Source: Archegozetes longisetosus (taxonomy: Eukaryota; Arthropoda; Arachnida; Sarcoptiformes; Trhypochthoniidae). From it: a stretch of 64,000 nucleotides of DNA. Each line of letters opens with the position of its first letter. Position 1 is the stretch's first letter. Shown here piece by piece: positions 47,729-60,916 of this stretch. Both the position numbers and the translations under genes were made by a program. The stretch is from contig JAEMBT020000008.1 of assembly GCA_018873245.2 (NCBI GenBank), forward strand, positions 6,760,238-6,824,237, read 5' to 3'. The notes beneath the pieces are model-generated. The model saw only the letters and a program-made list of their open reading frames with translations. It was not told where the DNA came from and searched no databases.

Positions 47729-50700
47729 TGGTGTTCTATTTGATTAGAGATAGAAAAACAATTTCTATAACTTTTTGACTAGATTCACAAATGTTTCAAA
47801 TGTTTCAAATGTTTCAAACTATTATTCTTATACAGCATTAGTATTTGTTTATGAAAGATAAGAATTAATAGTTTTAGTCTCATTATTGATCCATAATGAC
47901 ATTTAGATTTCCTTTTAATGGTATTGTAATAAAACTCGATTAGAAACAGTTCTCACGAATGCCGAACATTATTAATAAGAAATCTATAAAATCGAGAGTA
48001 TAGTCTGAAAATTAAATTAAGTTTATTCATAGGATTTTAGATTTTTTGAAAATTCATTAGAAACATTGTTAAAGGTAGAAATGAAGTTACTTGCATCTTA
48101 GTTATGAAAAGTTTGAACTCGAAAATTTATACTAAATGATAATGTAAATCAACTTAATCGTAAACAACCAACAACTGTCAACTTGAATACACTAATAAAC
48201 AGGAAATTTATAGAAATTGAACGCTTGGCAGAGAAGTGGCTTTTAAGTAAAGTGCGCTCAACTTTTAAACAACAATAACTATAAGAGAAATCAAATTAAA
48301 TTTGAATTCAGAATTAAAAAACATTGAAACTAACTTTGATAAAATCACATGAGCCAATCGTGTGAATGGAACAAAACGACTTGATGCATTCGACCTCTTG
48401 AAGAGCCTGAAGAGCTTGAAGAACTTGAAGAACTTGAAGAACTTTACAATTGAAAGCTTGAGAGACTTATACAGACGTTAAGACAGAACTGAAGAAAATA
48501 CAGGTTTGGTGTTCAGTAGAATTGATTGTCTATGGCCTAAAACAAGGCTTAATCGTACACTCTTTCATAGATGAAGGCCATCAATGATGACATCTGCGCG
48601 ATAATGCATGCGATTAGGTCACTAAACAAAACAAGATCTACTAAATGATCGAATTGGGTGACCTTTATTTTAGCCAAAACACGATAGAGTTTGAGTTATG
48701 TAAATTTAAAGCCAAATCGATCCTTCAACTTTAATACGATTAGGAATTGTTCGTGGATGTTTAATAAAGTATTTATAAGCTACTGAAAGTCAATTCTTCA
48801 AAACTCAGGCTTGCTTTGGTTCAGATCGAAATCAGTTTATCATATATTAAAAAGTTTCGCACTAACAAGTTGTGCACTTCTTCCAAATATTTGGCTCTTT
48901 TCTGCCACTGCGAACATGAGTTGAAAAAAGTCAATTAGTAGTATGTTCGCTGAGCGCATGTCTATTCATTTGAAGATTGTGACAATAAGTAGCGGAAATT
49001 TATTGACTTTACATCAAGAGCTAGCTGAAAAGCAAAAAGTTTCAGCAAAAATCTATTTTCCAGGATCCTTGTAAAAAGTTAGCATAATTTCAGTTTCTTT
49101 GAGATTTGCCGCTTTAAGATCAAATTTAGACCTGAAGTTGTTTGGTTACGCCACTGCTTTCATACAAATTATTTTGCATTTTATATTATTTTCCATTAGT
49201 ACATTGTAATTATGTATTCGATCCACACTCAAAATATTGCATTAGGAATAACAATTATTTTAGAGCTTTAATATCAGACGTTTGACTTTCATAAATGTGA
49301 TAGTAAGCGTTTTCCGCATTCAACTTTCAAGACAAAGCGACAATAACTTATTTTTAGCAAAAATTAGATCACGTTTGCTATGAGTTTTTCATAAGTTTGA
49401 GCTGAGCGCTGTATCGCTTATCCAGAATGAGCTTACATCAACTCAAATTGCGTTCATTTGCATGACAATTGGAGGAAAAGCCAAAAGGCCTCATTTGTCT
49501 ATTGTAAAATTTCAATTTTATCTTAATCCAATAATTTAATGAAGGAAATGTGATTTTGAAAGTTCAACTCTTAATGGTGTTATTTGCTTTTTCAACTCGA
49601 AAGCTTAACATTTTCATAAATGTAGTGAAAAAATGTCATTTGAAAAGCTGTTTGGATTTGGAAAAAATGAAATCGACTTCGTACCAAACAAATACTTATT
49701 TGTATTGCGTAAGAATAACAAGAGTTGTTCAGCTAATATATAATCCAGTGATTGGGTGACGCAATAAAAGCAAATATTTTAGTTTTACTTTATATTAACA
49801 AACATACAAAATGTACAAAAACATACATAGCTCTAATTAATCGACCAAATCAATTGAAGTTAGACCAATACGCGTAACGATGACATGTTCAAATGTTTTG
49901 CTTACAACATTGCGTAACAAATTATACAAAAAAATCCATTTTCACACCATACAAAGTAGAGGCATATAAACCTTATTGCGAATCAAATCTATTTTAATCT
50001 ATTCACTGCAAAATGTTGTTAAGCTTCTAACAAGTGGTTCACTGGTAGCTAAAAACTATTATCTTTTCAATCACAGAAATTGTATTGTTTTCTCTGCAGA
50101 TTAAGTAAAAAATAAACAACTGTTGAAAATATTCTAAACACAAATTTCACTAATGAGTAAAAGTGTTCAATCAGTTTGATGTGACGTGTAATTAACTAAA
50201 GAATAACAGAAGTAATTCTATAAGAATCACGAAGAGAGAGTATGAACTAGGCGTGCATTAAAGTAGTTGAACAGAAAGCAAGTATTAATCAAACTTATAT
50301 TTCTCATACCATATAATTTAATTTGAATCGAAATTTACTGTAAGAAAGAATAGACAAAGGAAAACATTTCACCTAACTCACTATTATATCCAAGTATGTT
50401 TCTATAGCAATTTTTAGCACAACAATTGTGTCAATAGTTTGTTAGTTTGTTCATTAGCCCATATTTTATATGATTGAAACCATTTTCATCAAAATTATTT
50501 CGTTTAGCTTTTATTTGTTGCAAAATAGTTGGAAACTCAGTACAATTTTATTATTTAATGAAAAACAAATGTGGGACCAAAAGTCTCACAAATTCTGTTA
50601 TTTTCAACATTTCATTTAGAAGTTAAATAACTTTTTTCGTATAAATATAATAATTAATTGCATTTAAAAAATTGAACAAAAATTATAAGATTTATAAAAC

Positions 50701-50972
50701 AAAACTTTCATTTACCTAAACATACTTTTATAGACCTATAAAACTTTTCATTTACCAAAAATATATAAGTATTAAAAAGACTGCATTTTGACTTGTATCA
50801 CAAAATAAATGTCATAATTTGAACGTTTTTTTAAGAGTAATCCTCAAAATTAATGCAAGCAAATACTAAAGAAAAACACTGTTACTAAAGTGCTCTACAA
50901 GTAATTAAACCAAATTATATATTAAGCTAATTAATTGCAATAATAAGTGATAACAAAATTGAATTTCAATTT
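47729..50972. other. Intergenic between NAXE-like and ILVBL genes
   Basis: Contains (atgtttcaa)3 at about 47790-47818 and a five-unit 9-bp repeat at 48400-48444. Otherwise AT-rich. The 49550-49759 frame has no supporting feature. The left end is the 5' flank of the NAXE-like gene; the right end holds the ILVBL 3' UTR. Confidence 0.45.
48400..48444 (+). repeat. 9-bp minisatellite, five units
   Basis: Units GAAGAGCCT, GAAGAGCTT and three GAAGAACTT in tandem. The period is a multiple of three and would encode Glu-Glu-Leu repeats, but no longer open frame or splice context surrounds it. Confidence 0.7.
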
Positions 50973-53900
50973 TTAGACCGAAATACTACCGTCCCTGAAC
51001 TTGGATTTACCGATCAACGCATTGATAAGAACTGGTTGTCCAGCACGAATTGCTTGTTTAGCTTCCTCAAAAGCTTCTCGTAGTTTATCCCTGTCTTCTG
51101 CATCCAGAACTATGCCTTTAGCTCCGAGTCCTTCTCCTGCCTTGTGATATGTAGCATAAGCTAGATTACAGGCCACATCAGAACCAAGCATTGGTTTTTG
51201 CTCCCTAGCTATTTGTGTCCAACAAGCGTCGTTACCCACCACTGCCATTATTGGTATCTATTTATCAATTCAAATATACTTGTTTCAGTAAATCATTTAG
51301 TTAATTTAAACTCTAATTATACAGTGATTCTACGCTAACTGTAGATCTAGATGCAAATCAGTTTGTTTTGTGGTTGCGCAAAACTCAACTTAATCATTCA
51401 ATTGTGTGTGTTTTGGATCTAATTGTTGTAGAGAATCATAAGTAATGTGAGCCTCTTATTTCGAAATAGACTGACTGTGGCTTTGACTTGGAAAATCAAT
51501 ATGAAAAGATTCGAGAATTCAATGCCTAACATATTGAGTGAGTAAAAGTTAAGAATTTAATGAATCGCCAAAATGAATGATAGTCTGAAATATCGTCTAC
51601 AGAAGTAGGAAGCATGATTTAAAATTCAAGTTTTATTGCGTTTTTCACGCAATATAACCGGCAAAACAAAACATATGATGACCGCATTCTGAAAAAATTT
51701 GGAGCAAACGTCAAGTCAATTCAATTATTAGAAGAAACGAACAGACTGTTAATTTCATAATGTTTGGCCTTAAACTCAAACCATACAAAGTAGTACTTTT
51801 GGACTTAACATCAGGTTAATGGATAGTAGATGTAAGTCAAAAGTTTTTATAACCCAAGCGTAACTTATTTCAGTCAAACTCAAAAGATTGTAGATCATGT
51901 CAACTTCTGGTTAATGGATAGCAATCTCACTTCAAAAAAATTAGAAATTACGAAAACTGCGCTAAAAGGCGCTAAGTTTTATGACTGCACCTCAATTATG
52001 ATTGATATGAGTTACAGGACTGAATTAATGCAAAACTGCATGACTTAAAGTGACTGACTTGGTTTGAGTTGTCATCAAACTTATTCAATAAAAACATAGC
52101 TATGAATATGAACACAAAAATTGATTGTACTTCTGAATACTTCATGAAAAATACTTAATGTAATTGAAGAAAAAAGTACTCAACATATTATCATTTTCTC
52201 ATTAATCATTTTGATAGTCATGTGAATTTTTGATGCCAAACACAAGTTTTAACATCATTGAGACAATAAAGAGAATAAAAATCTAATTTCAATAGAAGTC
52301 TAAATATTTGCATAAAATATAAATATTATGCAAGACTTTGTTAGAGTCAAACTTACTTTATGTCTAACAAAAGTGTCGAACTCTATCAACGAATATCCGA
52401 GTGAACCGTCACCAAAGACAACTACAATATCCGAATCAGGTCTACATAGCTTGGCCCCAATCGCAAAACCAGCTCCAACTCCAAGTGTACCAAAAGCTCC
52501 TGGATCTAACCAACGAAGAGGTCCTCGAGGTCTCAATATATAAGCAGCTGATCCAACAAAATCTCCACCATCAGCAACAATAACAGTGTTGTCATCCATA
52601 GTGTCTTCCAAATCATGCAAGACCTAAATGCAAGATCAAAGATAGCTATTAATCAATAAAATAACAGACTAACAACAATTTAACCACTAAATAAATTACT
52701 TTTAACGGATTCAAATGTTCTTCGGGAACGTTTTCGGCCATAGCTCTAGCATTCTTCTCCTTCTCATCTTCTCTTGCTCTCAAAGTGCTGATCCAATCGG
52801 GATCTACTTTGAAGCCAGTCAAAGCTGAAGATAATTCAACAAAAAATTTTGCAGCATCTGCTTGTAGAGCAAGGGTGGGATTCCAGAATAGCTTAGCGTT
52901 TTTATACAGCTGCTCTTTACTGCGATTTACAGCAATCACTTTCGACTTAGAGAAGACTCGTCCGTAAGACAACCGAAAGTCAGCCACACCACCACCTAGT
53001 ATTACAAGATCGGCCTCCTTCAGAGCATCACGTCTGGCTTGTTTCATATTGATTGGCGAATTACGACCTAAAAGGCCACGAGCCATACCTCCAAGATATA
53101 CAGGAATGCCTAATGACTGTTAAATACATTTAAATATTTAGAAATTGTGCAATATAACAGATTTTCATTGAGAAACAGAAACAACTGATTGCATTTTCAT
53201 TACTGTCCTCTTTGTACTTAGCTAAATCAATAAGTTTTCAACGGATGTAGCTTGCCGATTGTCAACGTGAGTTAAATTTTGATTAACTTGTCTTCTTTTA
53301 TGATTTGATACATAGAATGATTGCACATGCAGACAATTCATCACTATTGCAATTGAAAACTCTTTAATTCAGCATAAAAAGGCCAACAATAAACTGCTAC
53401 CTATGCAACCAGTAAATCGCGAACATTACCTCGATAGCTTCTCTCAATTTTTCGGCCCCAACTGGCGGAAGAACTGCCTGGCTGCCTAAAATGATTAATG
53501 GCTTTTTGGCTTTTGATACCAATTCAACTGCAGATGTGATATCGTTTTGCGAAGGAAATGGTACATCAACTGGTAATGGATGTGTTGGCCATTCCTGATC
53601 GAAGGCACCAGCGAATAGGTTTTGTAAGTAGTTGTTAAGATACCAATTGACTATTTTTCCTAGCAAACTCTTAGAGCTAGAACTCGATACAATTTCTTTC
53701 CTGATTATTTGATAGGGATACAAGACATCGATAGGCAGCTCAACAAAAACTGGTCCCGGTGTTCCACTTTGGGCCACTTTGAACGCCTCACGAAGTTTAG
53801 GTACAATGTCACGAACTTTAGTCACTGTGATCGCCATCTTTGTTATTGGTTTGAAAAGTGAACTAAACATAATTTTCAGATAAAAACAATGATAAGCAAA

Positions 53901-54873
53901 TTTTCGATTCGATCAATGCGTGGTTTATATGAATAGCTTAAGAGCTTAGAACTATTCTAAAATAAGTAAATTAATTGTAAGTACAGCTGATCAATGTCCT
54001 GAAGAGCACCACGACCTTTAAGCAAAGTAGCAGCTGCGCCGCCCAACAAAACAAGCGGCGATTCAGCCATTTGAGCATTTTTAACAGCGGTTACAGTATT
54101 AGTAACTCCTGGACCAGCAGTCACAACTGCAACGCCTGGAATACCAGATAGTCTGGCAGTCGCATCGGCTGCGAAAACAGCAGTCACTTCGTGTCTGGTA
54201 TCCACAATACGAATGCCTAACTTCTCTGCAGCAGTCAATATTGGCGATATGTGTCCACCTGATAGTGTAAACAGATTTTCCACGCCATGCGAGCGGAGCA
54301 CTGATGCAACTAATTCTCCACCGTGTCGGACACTGTTCTCATCTACCTTTTAGTGGTAAATAAAACGAAAACAATCAAATATTTCAAAATCAGTATTAAG
54401 GTTACATCAAATTTGATCAAATCAAATCAAAATTAATAAATTATTCATTTCAACGCAAAAAATGGCCAAAAAATATTAAATATTTTTCTTGGAAGCTCCT
54501 CATTAACAAATCAAATTAAGAAACAATTAAATAAACTAAAAATAATTAAAAGATTGTGTACAATTTGATGAAAAGCAAGCAAATCAATCACTTATTGATA
54601 GTGTAAACAAAAATGATAGCAAAAAAGATACAAAAAAGCCTTTTAGCCAACAAGTATTAATAATTATAAAAATAAATTTAAAAATAAATTACTCTATGAA
54701 AGTAATGGTAGAAAATATTAGCTCTTCTTATCCACATGTTTGCGATCATAAATAATGGGTAAAAAGTTTGTGCCACACATAATAATCATCAAATAGAAGG
54801 CAAAAGATGTTATTATTTGCCTAAGCGAGTAATTACTCCATGATTCGGACCAATTTGTGGACAATACATCCAT
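50973..54873 (-). CDS. Ilvbl: ILVBL, thiamine-diphosphate 2-hydroxyacyl-CoA lyase 2
   Basis: Six exons: 54873-54736, 54346-53985, 53862-53430, 53116-52700, 52623-52357 and 51257-50973. All phases agree, giving 633 residues, close to the vertebrate protein. Exon 1 supplies an N-terminal membrane anchor ([20 protein letters not shown]). Exon 2 holds the pyrimidine-binding domain with the catalytic glutamate in [14 protein letters not shown] and the block [20 protein letters not shown]. Exons 3-4 form the central domain ([32 protein letters not shown]). Exons 5-6 form the diphosphate-binding domain with [20 protein letters not shown] and the GDG...N motif ([13 protein letters not shown] to GNDACW). 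The family sits in the ER membrane and cleaves 2-hydroxyacyl-CoAs in fatty-acid alpha-oxidation. The gene is intact. The first donor (CAT|GTGGAT) is unusual but gives the expected [12 protein letters not shown] join. Confidence 0.95.
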
Positions 54874-56392
54874 AGTATATGCTACGAGTCAATTGATAAC
54901 TGAACTGATTTAAAATCTCGATAAGATGTTTCGAACACTTTTTTGTATAGGCATTTGATTATTTGGTTTTAATATTAAAGTTCAACAAGTTTTTGATCAT
55001 CGTTACAAATAGTGTTGTTATGACGACCCGATTTTAGCTCATCTGGCATAAGTACTTTCCACTTTTCTCTGCAACCTATCAGAATAGAGTGCATTAAGCA
55101 TAGCGCCAAACCCTTAACCTAACTTGACTTTAAGTAGCAAGTTTTTCTACAAGGTGTTAAAAGGTTTTCAAATTTGAATAACTTTTTAATTGCTCAATCA
55201 AATCAAAAATAAATAATTAGTTTACGCAACAAAGGTCTATTTGGCATCTATTTTTTAACCTTGATTAAAGGTAAAAATTATAATTCGTTTTATTATCAAG
55301 AAAATCCCTATCTTTACATATTTGTAGAGATATTGAATAAAACATTTTACACTTTTATGAGACACAATTTAGTATTGTTAATTTTTTTGTCAGTTGGGGT
55401 CATATTACGATACACTTAGCAGTGCTACGCTTAATATACAGCTAACGCCAAATAGTTTTACTTTTATTAATCCTAAATTGGTGCATTTTGAGCAAATCTT
55501 TAACGGTTTGTTTACTCATTGATTTACTATTAAAATTAAAATACGAATCATTTAATTTTAACGTAATGAACGACCCAATAACCACTGATAATCAAATGAT
55601 TTGATGCACTATTTAAGTCAGATTAAGTTCAAAAGAGTTCAAAAACATGTTTGAACACAGCATAAAGTTTTTATTATCACACGTATTTATAATTAATTAA
55701 TTAATTGAATAAAATGATGCCAATAACTTCTGAAGCCGACAGAATATTGATTGTTATCTTATTTCCCGACTCAATTCTATTGTTTCATTAGTTTACATTT
55801 GTATCTTTTTTGTATAACTTATTCTCGACATGTGAGTCAAAAAGTATCAATTATAATTATCAGTCGTGAGTTAACTGTTGATTTTTATTCTCAAAACTTT
55901 CGTTAACATTTAAACTATATTTCCCTGACTAATACTGTTCAATCTTTTATGCTACCCCTAGCTTTTCATCTGTACGCATCAAGGATTAAAGTAGAACTAT
56001 TTGGCGTCAGCTGTACATTATTCTCATAAGTTTGAAATTGAGTGAGAAAGGCTCTAAGGATTAATACCACTTGAATTTTTTTTGTTGGCACTTACCGATT
56101 TTTTGCGCCTAATTTAAAACTTTGATTGACTTTACTAATTTTTAAAGTGTTCATTTAATTAAATAGCCAAGTTTTTAATATGATCTTGATATTAATTTTA
56201 GTACTTCGTTTGGATGAAAATTGAATTTTTAGAAAACGAACTAAAGTTTTGCAGAGGTAATGAGATTATCTAACACTATATTATAGTTTAAATCTAAAAG
56301 TTATTACAAAAAATTCAATTTTATTAGTTTACTTACTACTAACATAACTGAGATAAATAACAAAAATAATTATTCAAAACAATAATCAAAAC
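54874..56392. other. Intergenic, nothing recognised
   Basis: 5' flank of ILVBL and 3' flank of the TPR-like gene. AT-rich with no supported gene or repeat. Confidence 0.45.
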
Positions 56393-57046
56393 TTAATTGT
56401 TCGTTACTTCTTCATCAGAATAATAGATCTCGTCGTCTGATATATTAACCAAACATTCGTTTACCTTATTAGGGACTGAACTAGCTTCGAAAAGTTGTTC
56501 AAATTTTTGTGAAACCATTCTAAATTTTTCAACCATAAGGTCTTCGTTTATTTGGCTTGTATTTGCCAACTTTTTAGCTCTTTTTAAGTCTTTTACTGCC
56601 AATTGTTTAGCCTCATCGGATCCAAACTTTTGATAGTTAAGAGCTCTTTGAAAGTAGAGGTCTATCAGTTCTGATTCACTATTGCTCTCAATACAATTAA
56701 CAATTTTTTCAGATAATTGTTGAATATTAAGTAATAAATCGACTTCAGGTTGGCTTAATTTAGATTCAGATTGAGCACTAATTAACGATTTGTTGATTTT
56801 TTGCTCCAATGAGAACCAATCGCAATAATTTTTCAAATGTTTAGCACTTTTACAATCGCTTAAAGCCAAATGTAACGCACTGTCAGATCCAATATTGAGA
56901 TAACATTGACTTCGAAGCAGATAGTAATTGAAATCCTTTTTGTACTTGAAGGCATTGGTCAATAACCTGATGGCTTTAAGAAACTGTTTATTACTCGAAC
57001 TGACTTTTGCTAAAGCAAACAATTTATAGTGGTTTTGGTCGCACAT
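56393..57046 (-). CDS. TPR-like helical protein, 217 aa, unknown role
   Basis: Single exon from an ATG (MCDQNHYKLFALAKVSSSNK). The protein is all-helical in appearance, with two related TPR-like units. Around residues 41-70 is YYLLRSQCYLNIGSDSALHL followed by ALSDCKSAKHL. Around residues 126-160 is LYFQRALNYQKFGSDEAKQL followed by AVKDLKRAKKL. Both carry the A-x-x-D-x-x-x-A core of TPR B helices. The C-terminus is acidic (ISDDEIYYSDEEVTNN). TPR units bind peptide partners, so an adaptor or co-chaperone role is possible, but I do not recognise an orthologue. A hAT element inserted about 290 bp upstream of the start codon may affect its promoter. Confidence 0.7.
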   Translation of the reverse strand: MCDQNHYKLFALAKVSSSNKQFLKAIRLLTNAFKYKKDFNYYLLRSQCYLNIGSDSALHLALSDCKSAKHLKNYCDWFSLEQKINKSLISAQSESKLSQPEVDLLLNIQQLSEKIVNCIESNSESELIDLYFQRALNYQKFGSDEAKQLAVKDLKRAKKLANTSQINEDLMVEKFRMVSQKFEQLFEASSVPNKVNECLVNISDDEIYYSDEEVTNN

Positions 57047-57326
57047 TTCGACATCGATATTGACTTAAGTTGCGTTAAACTTCAATATTGTCAAGTCAAA
57101 GATAATGAGATACTCGTTCAAATGAAATCAAAACTTATCTTCTAATTCTATTATTTCGTAATTATTAGTTATTTATAAAGGTTTTTAAACCTAATGTTTG
57201 TCACATTTTATGAATAGTAAACAATGTTTTGCTTATGATTAAGAGTTGGCGTAATAGTAGTGCAGTTTAGACTGTAACTATTGAATTTGATAGCGTTGTT
57301 GCCACGCAATTTTCTCACACCATAGA

Positions 57327-57334
57327 CTCTAAAT
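57327..57334. repeat. hAT target-site duplication, left copy
   Basis: CTCTAAAT, repeated exactly at 58080-58087 immediately after the element. Confidence 0.85.
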
Positions 57335-58079
57335 TAGAGCTCGAACATAAGCTAAATTTTCAAACCCAACCCGTACCCGTAAGGGTTATAAACGGATTAC
57401 CCATAAAAAACCCGTACAACCCGTAAAAATAACAAATATTCATAATTCAATATTTTATTAAAGGGCGTTCATTACTACGATTCATTACTATAAAATTATT
57501 ATATTCTGTCAGTTATTTTTTATAGAAATCAAAGTTTGATCTTGTAAATAGTAATTTACCCACATTACTTGCATCAAGAGATAATCTTTTATTAGTTAAT
57601 GCAATACAAACGTAGCTAAGGTTTCTCTCACTAGATAATTTTGTAGCACAAATTGATAGTAAACGCATTAAAATTATGAAAACACGCGAATATTTCAATT
57701 TATTTTGTGCCCAAAATTGCATTAGCGGAGTGTTTAGTATAAAACTATGTGTTAAATCCAAATAATTCCGTACTTCGTCATAACTTCTATTGATTGAGAC
57801 TGTTTTCTCTGCAATATTAATAAAGTCTTAGAGACTAAAGAGTCAACTTTAACATCAGTAGTAATACTTTTATCAGGATTTTGTGTATTTTAGATATTAA
57901 TACTTTCTGCAGTTGATTCCAATAAATTTATCTTCATAATTAGCATTTAATTATTTTCAGACAAAATTTTGTTCATGTACGGGTTTACGAGACAAATTTT
58001 TCAAACCCGACCCAAACCCGTACGGGTTTGGGTTCTTGACGGGTTCCCGACGGGTTTAGGGTTTCATGTTCGACCTCTA
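57335..58079. mobile_element. hAT-superfamily transposon, internally deleted, 745 bp
   Basis: The left end TAGAGCTCGAACATAA is matched by the reverse complement of the right end (TAGAGGTCGAACATGA). An exact 8-bp duplication, CTCTAAAT, lies on both sides, which defines the hAT superfamily. Dense subterminal repeats of acccgta / tacgggt occur near both ends, the usual transposase-binding arrangement. The interior retains only the 3' end of a transposase gene (57513-57761, minus). The perfect target duplication implies a fairly recent insertion. Confidence 0.92.
57513..57761 (-). pseudogene. hAT transposase C-terminal dimerisation fragment
   Basis: 82 codons encode the hAT dimerisation region: FWAQNKLKYSRVFIILMRLL, then SICATKLSSERNLSYVCIAL, then TNKRLSLDASNVGKLLF and RSNFDF. 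The conserved W...Y(P/S)xL...A...L...A(T/S)xxxSER-x-(F/L)S...R-x-x-L-x-x-x-x-V-x-x-L...N framework is intact in one frame. The catalytic RNase H-like part and BED domain are missing. Orientation shows the original transposase was read on the minus strand of the element. Confidence 0.85.
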
Positions 58080-59324
58080 CTCTAAATAATGAAGCAAAGT
58101 TTATAAGTTTTTTAACATAACTCTTAATAGATTTTATAACTATACCTCAAGTTTATTCTTTTGGTAATTTTGCAAACCCGTGTAATTATTCGAAAGCATA
58201 CTGAACTTTATTGAAAAAACTAGCTTATATAAAACCCATCAGCACTTGAACGCAACGGTTTTCAACTGAAGTTGTAAAGTTTGACAACAAATTGACTTAC
58301 CTCTGACCAAACGAATTGAATAAAAAAGTAAGAGAAAACAATTTAGACAAAACATTTGACTAATATATTAGAAAATAAATAGCAAAAAATTACAGAATTG
58401 TTATACTATAAATAATTATAAAACAATGCATTTATAGAGAAACTTCGATGTTGTGCCTCTTGTTATGATATACTGCTATATAAGTAATAACTATTATGTT
58501 GAGCTACCAATAGATCAAATGAAAAATGATATTTAGCACACTTTAAAACTTTCTGAAAGGTTAATAATATAATATTGATATAATTTAGTATATATTCTTA
58601 TAATAAGTGTTTGTATAAAAATTCTATTTAAACTGACATCATATTGAATAACACTATTTAAGATTAAACTTAGTTAACACTTCGATTAAATGCAGTGAAA
58701 AGTGTTTGTTATATCTTATATAATGAATTTGTTTTATGAATTAAAAGGCGATTATATGCATCGATAAATGTTGGGCCGATTAATACATTGTATTTGAAGT
58801 TTTGCAAACGTTTTACAATTGTTCCACAATCAATATCATTAAATAATTCAATTAATAATAGTTAATAATAGTAATAGTTATTTCTTAAATCTTGTTTTTT
58901 TTGTACCAATAAATAACAGATAAATGAAAACATTATTATTTGGCAAGTATTAAGAAATTAAAAAACTTTTTCTTTTAGTCTTCTATTTGAAAAACTAATT
59001 TATTTTTATCTTTTCTTTTCTCTTTCAAACTATCATTTTATGGTTAAGCTTAACTTCAATTATTTTTCGGATCAATTTTGAAATTTTCGAAAACACCTGA
59101 GCATTAATACACTATTTATTGATTATTTATCCAGTTTTAGACTAACTTCTTTTTCATTAAACAATTATTTTCCTTAGTATCGGATTTTTATCATATCTCA
59201 GACACAAAAATACGAATCGAAGGCAATTACAGTAATAAATATCAATATCTATTAATTTAATATTAACATCAATGATTGTTATGAGTGGGTTATAGCGATT
59301 TCTATCTCTAAATACAAGTTTTTG

Positions 59325-59359
59325 GGAAAAGTTTTGGAGAAGTTTTGGAAAAGTTTTGG
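59325..59359. repeat. Three 11-bp units GGAAAAGTTTT
   Basis: Tandem ggaaaagtttt, ggagaagtttt, ggaaaagtttt with an 11-bp period, followed by ggaaac. It is related to the palindromic boxes at 60854-60916. Confidence 0.7.
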
Positions 59360-60853
59360 AAACTGAATCAGAAGGAAAATGAGAATTGATCGAGGCCGCG
59401 AATCTCGTTTCAATCATTATTTCAAACCATTTTCTTCATTGTATTGGACGAAGTGTTGAATAAATATCTAACTTTGGAAGCGATTTACGTGTCTAATGAA
59501 AAATGATTACTTTTGTTAAAACTTTGTTTCCGTTTATGAACGCTTTTGGCATAACGCGAAAAGTTATGTTGACTACACCAAACATTGAACTTACTATAAA
59601 CTAATAATGGCCTCAATTATAACAAGTTTGTTCCCATTTTCAAATTTAAAAATCAATTGAAAGCTTAGCTAAATTTGACTAAATTTGAGAAAAGTGTTAA
59701 GCTCAGGCTGAGAAAACAATTGAAGTTTGACAATAGAATAGTGTAATAATATATATTAACCAACTGATTATTTGAGTAAAAATTGTATAGAAAAAGAATG
59801 AGTAAAAAAGATTACAAATATTCGGGTATTGAGAGCTTGACTTGTTATATGAATGAATAACTGTCAAAAAGGGTGTACAAAATCATAATTGCATAGAGAA
59901 TAAAAAACATTAACACTTAAAAAATTCAATAATAGATGCGATCGTTTCTTCTGTTTATGGTTAATAATAGTTCAATAGATTGTAATAATTCAATAATATA
60001 TATAATAATTAATAATTCAATAATAATCATAATAAGTTATAAATATATTAACTGCAGATCTATCTCACAAAAACGTTTTTGTTTCAGTTTTCTCTAAATT
60101 CGGAAATTAGTTTTAATAATTGGCCATTTTCTAAGTTTTACAACAATTATAATAAGTTTAATGAAACTATTATTTGCGATATGTTTTCATGTAAACATTG
60201 AAAATATAGATCAACTTGTAGACCCGGGATTGAAATGGCAAGTCAATAGTTTGTTGCAACTAAGTCAAGTTGAACTGAAAGCTAACCCAATATGTCAAAA
60301 GAGACACTTTTCTATTTGTATTGATTGGGGCTGAAGTTTTCTCAGATTAATAGTATTGAGACTTTAGCTGATGTCAGGTCTCACAATAGGTAACAATTAA
60401 ATACAACTATTATAATAGCCTTAAATGAAATGAACACACAATTAATGGATAAGTGATATAATTATTAAGAGTAGTTTTAATACTTGAGACCAATTATTAT
60501 TATGATTATTATTAGTTGAAATGTTAGGCTTAACTATATTTGAGAGAAAATAAAAGTGCATTTTTGTGGCAAAATTGTTTTGGTTCAACACAACAAACAA
60601 AAATAATATATTAATACATGTAATAATTAATCATAATTATAAAAAAGAGATAATAATTAATAATAATATTAATAATAATAATGATAAAAATTTTCTTATC
60701 TTCAAAAAAGCAAAACAAAACACAAACAAAATTACATAATATTTATAATTCAACTAAGCATTAATAATAATATAAATCAAACAGAACTAAATTTTTCTCA
60801 ATAATAATCAATTGTTGTGAAAAATATCAATTTCAAACTTTTATAATCAATCG

Positions 60854-60916
60854 AAAAGTTTTGCAAACGTTTGGAAAACTTTTCGGAAAAGTTTCGAAAA
60901 CGTTTCTGAAACGTTT
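60854..60916. repeat. Six helically phased AAAACGTTTT-like palindromic boxes
   Basis: AAAAGTTTT (60854), AAACGTTT (60865), AAAACTTTT (60875), AAAAGTTT (60887), AAAACGTTT (60897) and AAACGTTT (60909). Starts are spaced 10-12 bp apart, close to one DNA turn, with short G/C-rich linkers. Downstream of brat on its strand. Confidence 0.7.

Noticed and set aside
48400-48444. Glu-Glu-Leu coding repeat as part of a gene
   Set aside because: The repeat is in frame by period only. The surrounding sequence has stops in all frames and no exon borders.
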